From the NCBI GenBank assembly GCA_030631455.1, contig DAOVLC010000036.1:1-8911 (forward strand): DNA of 8,911 bases, read 5' to 3'. How positions within the stretch are numbered: position 1 is the first letter of the stretch; every line of letters starts with the position of its first letter. The notes under the pieces were generated by a model, which did no database searches, was not told where the DNA came from, and saw only the letters and a program-made list of their open reading frames with translations. Positions 6,344-8,911 of the stretch are shown in pieces. The translations under genes were made by a program, and so were the position numbers. The DNA comes from Candidatus Zixiibacteriota bacterium. GTDB taxonomy: Bacteria > Zixibacteria > MSB-5A5 > JAABVY01 > JAHJOQ01.

Positions 6344-7374
6344 TTGCTATCTCTAATCCGCTTGAGCACTGTTCTCAGTAGACGCAACGTAAGTTGTTCT
6401 ACCATCTGCACCCGGTACCAGGCCGAACCGCGGTGATCATCAATGGGACGTGCATCTCCACGAGCCGCCTGTGCAGCTTGCAGAAGGGTCTTCTCATTCG
6501 GTACTTTTCCGATCAGGGCTTCCCGCACAGATTCAGCCAGAATAGGAACAGGTCCAACCGCGCCTAGAGCGACCTGTACATCAGCCACAGGGCCACCCGG
6601 CTCCTTCAGCGCAAGCCAGACAGCAACACCGACTGTGGAGATTTCGAGCGCCTTACGATTGGCGAGCTTATAGTAGGCGCTCCCGGAATACGGCACAGGA
6701 GACGGATAGTGAATGTCTGTCAGTATCTCATCCTGCTTAATGACCGAGAGTCCGGGGCCTCTTGGGAAGTCTTTCGCCGGGATGTCACATGTTCCCGATG
6801 ATCCTTTTAATGTCAGCGTTCCGCCCAGAGCTATCGTCGGAACAGCCATATCGGCAGCAGGACGCGCGTTGGCAATATTCCCGCCTAAAGTGCCGCGGTT
6901 TCGCACAAGCGGGCTACCTAAGCTGTCCGCACCCTCAGCGAGAGCTGTCCAGCCTTCACGGACATCGGGTGAACGCTCGATTTCACTGATTGATGTCAGA
7001 GCGCCGATCCTTAAGCCACCGTCCGCCAGCCGCTCAATACCTCTTAGCTGATCCAGTTTGTGTAGAGACACCAAGAATGCAGGAGCCGCATGTCGGGGAC
7101 CCTCCAGGGCCGTTCTGATAGAACCCCCGGAGGCCATAAGCGGATCAGAATCAGATGGTGCACACTCGATTGTAGAGAGGACTCTTCCCTCCGGATGGGT
7201 CGTGCAGCCGTCACATCGGGGCACATGCTGGGGAATAATCGGGCGTCGCAGGTCTACAAGAAGGTCGGTGCCACCTGCGAGAAGACGCACGCCCTCATCG
7301 GCATGGTCGGATAGCATGGTGCAAGCTTCATCCACCGTTTCCGGTACAAGAACATCAAAGCGGGGAAGAATCAT
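6340..7374 (-). CDS. Molybdenum hydroxylase FAD subunit with an atypical Cys-containing insertion
   Basis: FAD-binding medium subunit (CoxM/HcrB family), 344 aa against a usual 285-325. The first FAD motif LLAGGTDLLVDL (31-42) and the second, GTLGGNIANARPAADMAVP (161-179), are intact, as is the C-terminal YRVQMVEQLTLRLL (320-333). Between the first motif and FLVSLHKL (100-107), where relatives join directly, there are about 45 extra residues (about 53-99) with Cys54, Cys57, His60 and Cys71. The [4Fe-4S] loop of true HcrB, which follows the second FAD motif, is absent. The start at 7374 gives the normal N-terminus (ILPRFDVLVPETVDEA); its ribosome-binding site is weak (GGTGA). It is first in the hydroxylase operon. 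Natural electron partner is unknown: NAD, quinone or ferredoxin are all possible. Confidence 0.93.
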   Translation of the reverse strand: MILPRFDVLVPETVDEACTMLSDHADEGVRLLAGGTDLLVDLRRPIIPQHVPRCDGCTTHPEGRVLSTIECAPSDSDPLMASGGSIRTALEGPRHAAPAFLVSLHKLDQLRGIERLADGGLRIGALTSISEIERSPDVREGWTALAEGADSLGSPLVRNRGTLGGNIANARPAADMAVPTIALGGTLTLKGSSGTCDIPAKDFPRGPGLSVIKQDEILTDIHYPSPVPYSGSAYYKLANRKALEISTVGVAVWLALKEPGGPVADVQVALGAVGPVPILAESVREALIGKVPNEKTLLQAAQAARGDARPIDDHRGSAWYRVQMVEQLTLRLLRTVLKRIRDSK

Positions 7375-7433
7375 CTACGATCACCAACTTCACTAAATTT
7401 GTCTGTCACTCGACCTCGACATTCAGAATCTGG

Positions 7434-7462
7434 AATATAGAAGCATTCTATCTGTTTCGCAA
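7434..7462 (-). promoter_or_regulatory. Putative promoter of the hydroxylase operon with an internal palindrome
   Basis: On the minus strand TTGCGA (7462-7457), a 17-base spacer and TATATT (7439-7434) give a reasonable sigma-70-type promoter, starting transcription near 7427 and leaving about 50 bases before the ATG at 7374. A perfect palindrome ATAGAA-GCA-TTCTAT (7437-7451) overlaps the -10 and most of the spacer, a good place for a repressor to bind. It is unlike the TetR operator at 7637-7652, so a different regulator may act here. Confidence 0.4.
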
Positions 7463-7607
7463 CTGCAAACTGGATGTCAGCTGTTTGTGGCTTCGTCAGA
7501 CGTATCCAGCCGTACCCGTCAGCTCCGTTCACCTGACAGAGTTTTCGGCATTCTCGGCTTTGGAGAACCTACTGCATGGTAAATTTCGATTATTCTACAT
7601 TTTCTAC

Positions 7608-7636
7608 TTGACAGACCGCATAATACTCGATATTAT
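7608..7636 (+). promoter_or_regulatory. Strong putative promoter of the tetR-reductase operon
   Basis: TTGACA (7608-7613), a 17-base spacer and TATTAT (7631-7636): perfect -35, five-of-six -10 and optimal spacing. Transcription would start near 7643, leaving a leader of about 27 bases with AGAGG (7658-7662) seven bases before the ATG. The operator begins at the base after the -10, so a bound repressor would block polymerase directly. Confidence 0.75.
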
Positions 7637-7652
7637 TCGAACGAACGTTCGA
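7637..7652. promoter_or_regulatory. TetR-family operator palindrome TCGAACG-AA-CGTTCGA
   Basis: A perfect 7-2-7 palindrome directly after the -10; with outer bases counted, 10 of 12 pairs match over 7632-7657. The core CGAACGAACGTTCG fits the consensus CNAACGNNCGTTNG that I recall for PaaR, the phenylacetyl-CoA-responsive TetR repressor of Thermus thermophilus. Its position covering the start site argues for autorepression by the adjacent regulator, relieved by an aryl- or acyl-CoA. No second copy was found elsewhere in this intergenic region. Confidence 0.75.
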
Positions 7653-7669
7653 TTCATAGAGGTCAGAAC

Positions 7670-8296
7670 ATGGCTACCGACTCATCAGGTACAGAATCAA
7701 AGCCTCCGGTACGGCACCATGACAATTATGAGAAGCGACTGTCGCTGATACTGAAGGCGGCTTCGAAAATCATTGCCAGAGATGGCTTTGCCGGAGCCTC
7801 GGTTCGCGATGTTGCAGCAAAGGGAAAAATCGGACTGTCCGGTATTTACTACTATTTCGAGAGTAAAGATGAATTGCTGTATGCCATTCAGCGTCATTCT
7901 TTTTCAACTCTGGTGAGCTTACTGAAGGAGAGACTTGAAACATGCTATTCACCTGAGGATAAACTGAAAGCGGTTATAGATAACCACTTTCAGTTTTTCG
8001 TGAAGAACAGGGATGAATTTCGAGTCTGTGTGCATGAAATGGAATCGTTGTCAGGTAAGTACTACAAGACCGTTCTCAAGATACGTCAGGAGTACTTCCA
8101 GCTTGTCAGGGGAGTCATCGATGAGGTGCTTCGAGGGTCAAAGGATGAAACAGATCTGACCGCTCTCTTCCTTTTCGGATCGCTTAACTGGGTATATATG
8201 TGGTATGACCCCGAGAAAAACTACGACGTCGACAAATTATCCTCCCAATACCTGAGAGTCTTACTAAACGGAATAAACAAATCCCAAGAACTATAG
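7670..8296 (+). CDS. TetR/AcrR family regulator, probable acyl/aryl-CoA-responsive repressor
   Basis: A 208-residue TetR protein. After a polar tail of about 20 residues, the DNA-binding domain spans about 25-73: the helix LILKAASKIIARDGF, then SVRDVAAKGKIGLSGIYYYFESKDELLYAI, the classical helix-turn-helix. The ligand domain ends with LFGSLNWVYMWYDPEKNYDVDKL and LLNGI, a pattern I associate with the KstR2/FadR/PaaR-like C-terminal domain whose members sense CoA thioesters. The start is supported by AGAGG seven bases upstream. It lies directly behind a promoter overlapped by a palindromic operator, so it very likely represses itself and the reductase-family gene that starts 7 bases after its stop. 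Whether it also controls the divergent hydroxylase operon is open. The effector is inferred, not shown. Confidence 0.93.
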   Translation: MATDSSGTESKPPVRHHDNYEKRLSLILKAASKIIARDGFAGASVRDVAAKGKIGLSGIYYYFESKDELLYAIQRHSFSTLVSLLKERLETCYSPEDKLKAVIDNHFQFFVKNRDEFRVCVHEMESLSGKYYKTVLKIRQEYFQLVRGVIDEVLRGSKDETDLTALFLFGSLNWVYMWYDPEKNYDVDKLSSQYLRVLLNGINKSQEL

Positions 8297-8303
8297 GAAA
8301 GTT

Positions 8304-8911
8304 ATGTTCGCAAAGTTTTTTGACTGGTATGAGAACCGCCATGATTACGCTCGTGATTGGCTTGCGAAAAACGACGGAGAAGTGGTGGGCTGCTTTTGCA
8401 GTTATGTTCCTGAGGAGTTGATCTACGCCTCCGGGTTGCTGCCGGTGAGAATGCTCGGCTCCCATGAACCGCAAGATGTTACCGAACCTCACATTTTCGG
8501 CATGTTCTGCCCGTTTTGCCGCGATGTTCTGGCACAGGGATTAAAGGGTCGTTGCGATTACCTGAAAGGAATCGTGCTGGCTCAGTCATGTATTCACCTG
8601 AGGCAGACTTTTATGTCCTGGCGCAACCACGTCCCGGCAGATTTCATGCACTATCTCTATATGCCGAACAAAGTTCAGACGGAGCATGCGCGCCCGTACT
8701 ACGCCGAGGAGTTGAGAGGTTTTAAGGATTCCTTGGAGCAGTGGTCGGGACGGACTATCACCGATGATTCGCTGAAGCAAACTGCTGAACTTTACAATGA
8801 GAATCGCAGCCTGATGCACGAAGTCTATGATCTCCGGAAAGGACCGAATCCACCGGTGACCGGTCTGGAGGCAATGGTCATGGTTGCGTCGTCATTCTTC
8901 GTCGACAAGAA
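8304..8911 (+). CDS. Benzoyl-CoA reductase / 2-hydroxyacyl-CoA dehydratase family subunit (BcrC/BadD/BzdN-like), 3'-truncated
   Basis: The first 202 codons of an Fe-S protein of the family that includes class I ATP-dependent benzoyl-CoA reductase subunits and the D-components of 2-hydroxyacyl-CoA dehydratases; these are usually about 380-430 residues. The N-terminus shows the family pattern: a Cys before YVPEELIYASGLLPVRMLG (34-52), a second Cys region near 69-72, and Cys96 in the place of the later cluster ligand. YNENRSLMHEVYDLR (164-178) is also typical. Six cysteines fall between residues 30 and 96 (30, 32, 69, 72, 84, 96), more than the three usually needed. AGGA five bases before the ATG overlaps the tetR stop, so the genes are probably co-transcribed. 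Partner subunit and ATP-hydrolysing activator would be expected downstream, outside the window. A dehydratase or double-cubane-cluster protein is the main alternative to a ring reductase. Confidence 0.85.
   Translation, partial: MFAKFFDWYENRHDYARDWLAKNDGEVVGCFCSYVPEELIYASGLLPVRMLGSHEPQDVTEPHIFGMFCPFCRDVLAQGLKGRCDYLKGIVLAQSCIHLRQTFMSWRNHVPADFMHYLYMPNKVQTEHARPYYAEELRGFKDSLEQWSGRTITDDSLKQTAELYNENRSLMHEVYDLRKGPNPPVTGLEAMVMVASSFFVDK

Noticed and set aside
7401..7616. Inverted 8-mer TGACAGAC at 7401-7408 and 7609-7616, with a near copy at 7534-7541
   Set aside because: An 8-base match in about 300 bases is expected by chance, and the last copy is part of the -35 box.

Overview
This window looks like part of an anaerobic aromatic or acyl-CoA degradation locus from a bacterium of moderate GC content. 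The inference rests on gene content: a molybdenum hydroxylase whose catalytic subunit resembles 4-hydroxybenzoyl-CoA reductase, a benzoyl-CoA reductase/2-hydroxyacyl-CoA dehydratase family subunit, an acyl-CoA dehydrogenase, and a TetR regulator whose putative operator matches the aromatic-CoA-sensing PaaR consensus. Sequence alone does not fix the lineage; a Desulfobacterota-like or other uncultured anaerobe is a guess.

Layout. (1) Positions 1-991, plus strand: the 3' part of an acyl-CoA dehydrogenase gene that begins outside the window. (2) Positions 3237 down to 1014, minus strand: a tight three-gene operon, mocA-like > xdhC > yqeB, joined by ATGA overlaps. It handles cofactor nucleotidylation and maturation for molybdenum hydroxylases; yqeB is a marker of the selenium-dependent type. 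(3) Positions 3238-3509: a non-coding spacer with a strong minus-strand promoter-like sequence, an 11-bp perfect inverted repeat enclosing 125 nt, smaller hairpins and two degenerate copies of a dispersed intergenic repeat. It reads as a structured mRNA leader or a small MITE-like insertion in front of mocA. (4) Positions 7374 down to 3510, minus strand: a three-subunit molybdenum hydroxylase (FAD, 2Fe-2S and Mo subunits), also joined by ATGA overlaps. The FAD subunit carries an unusual insertion of about 45 residues containing CxxC and a third Cys. (5) Positions 7375-7669: the divergent control region, with a promoter-like sequence on each strand and a strong palindromic operator. (6) Positions 7670-8911, plus strand: the TetR regulator, followed after 7 nt by a truncated benzoyl-CoA reductase-family gene that runs off the end.

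How the genes may work together (inference): the hydroxylase removes or adds a ring hydroxyl on an aromatic or heterocyclic CoA substrate. MocA, XdhC and YqeB supply and mature its Mo (possibly Se-containing) centre. The reductase/dehydratase system would act on a product such as benzoyl-CoA, and acyl-CoA dehydrogenase belongs to the following beta-oxidation-like steps. The TetR protein would release its operator when an acyl- or aryl-CoA accumulates.

No tRNA, rRNA, CRISPR array, phage gene or transposase gene was seen.
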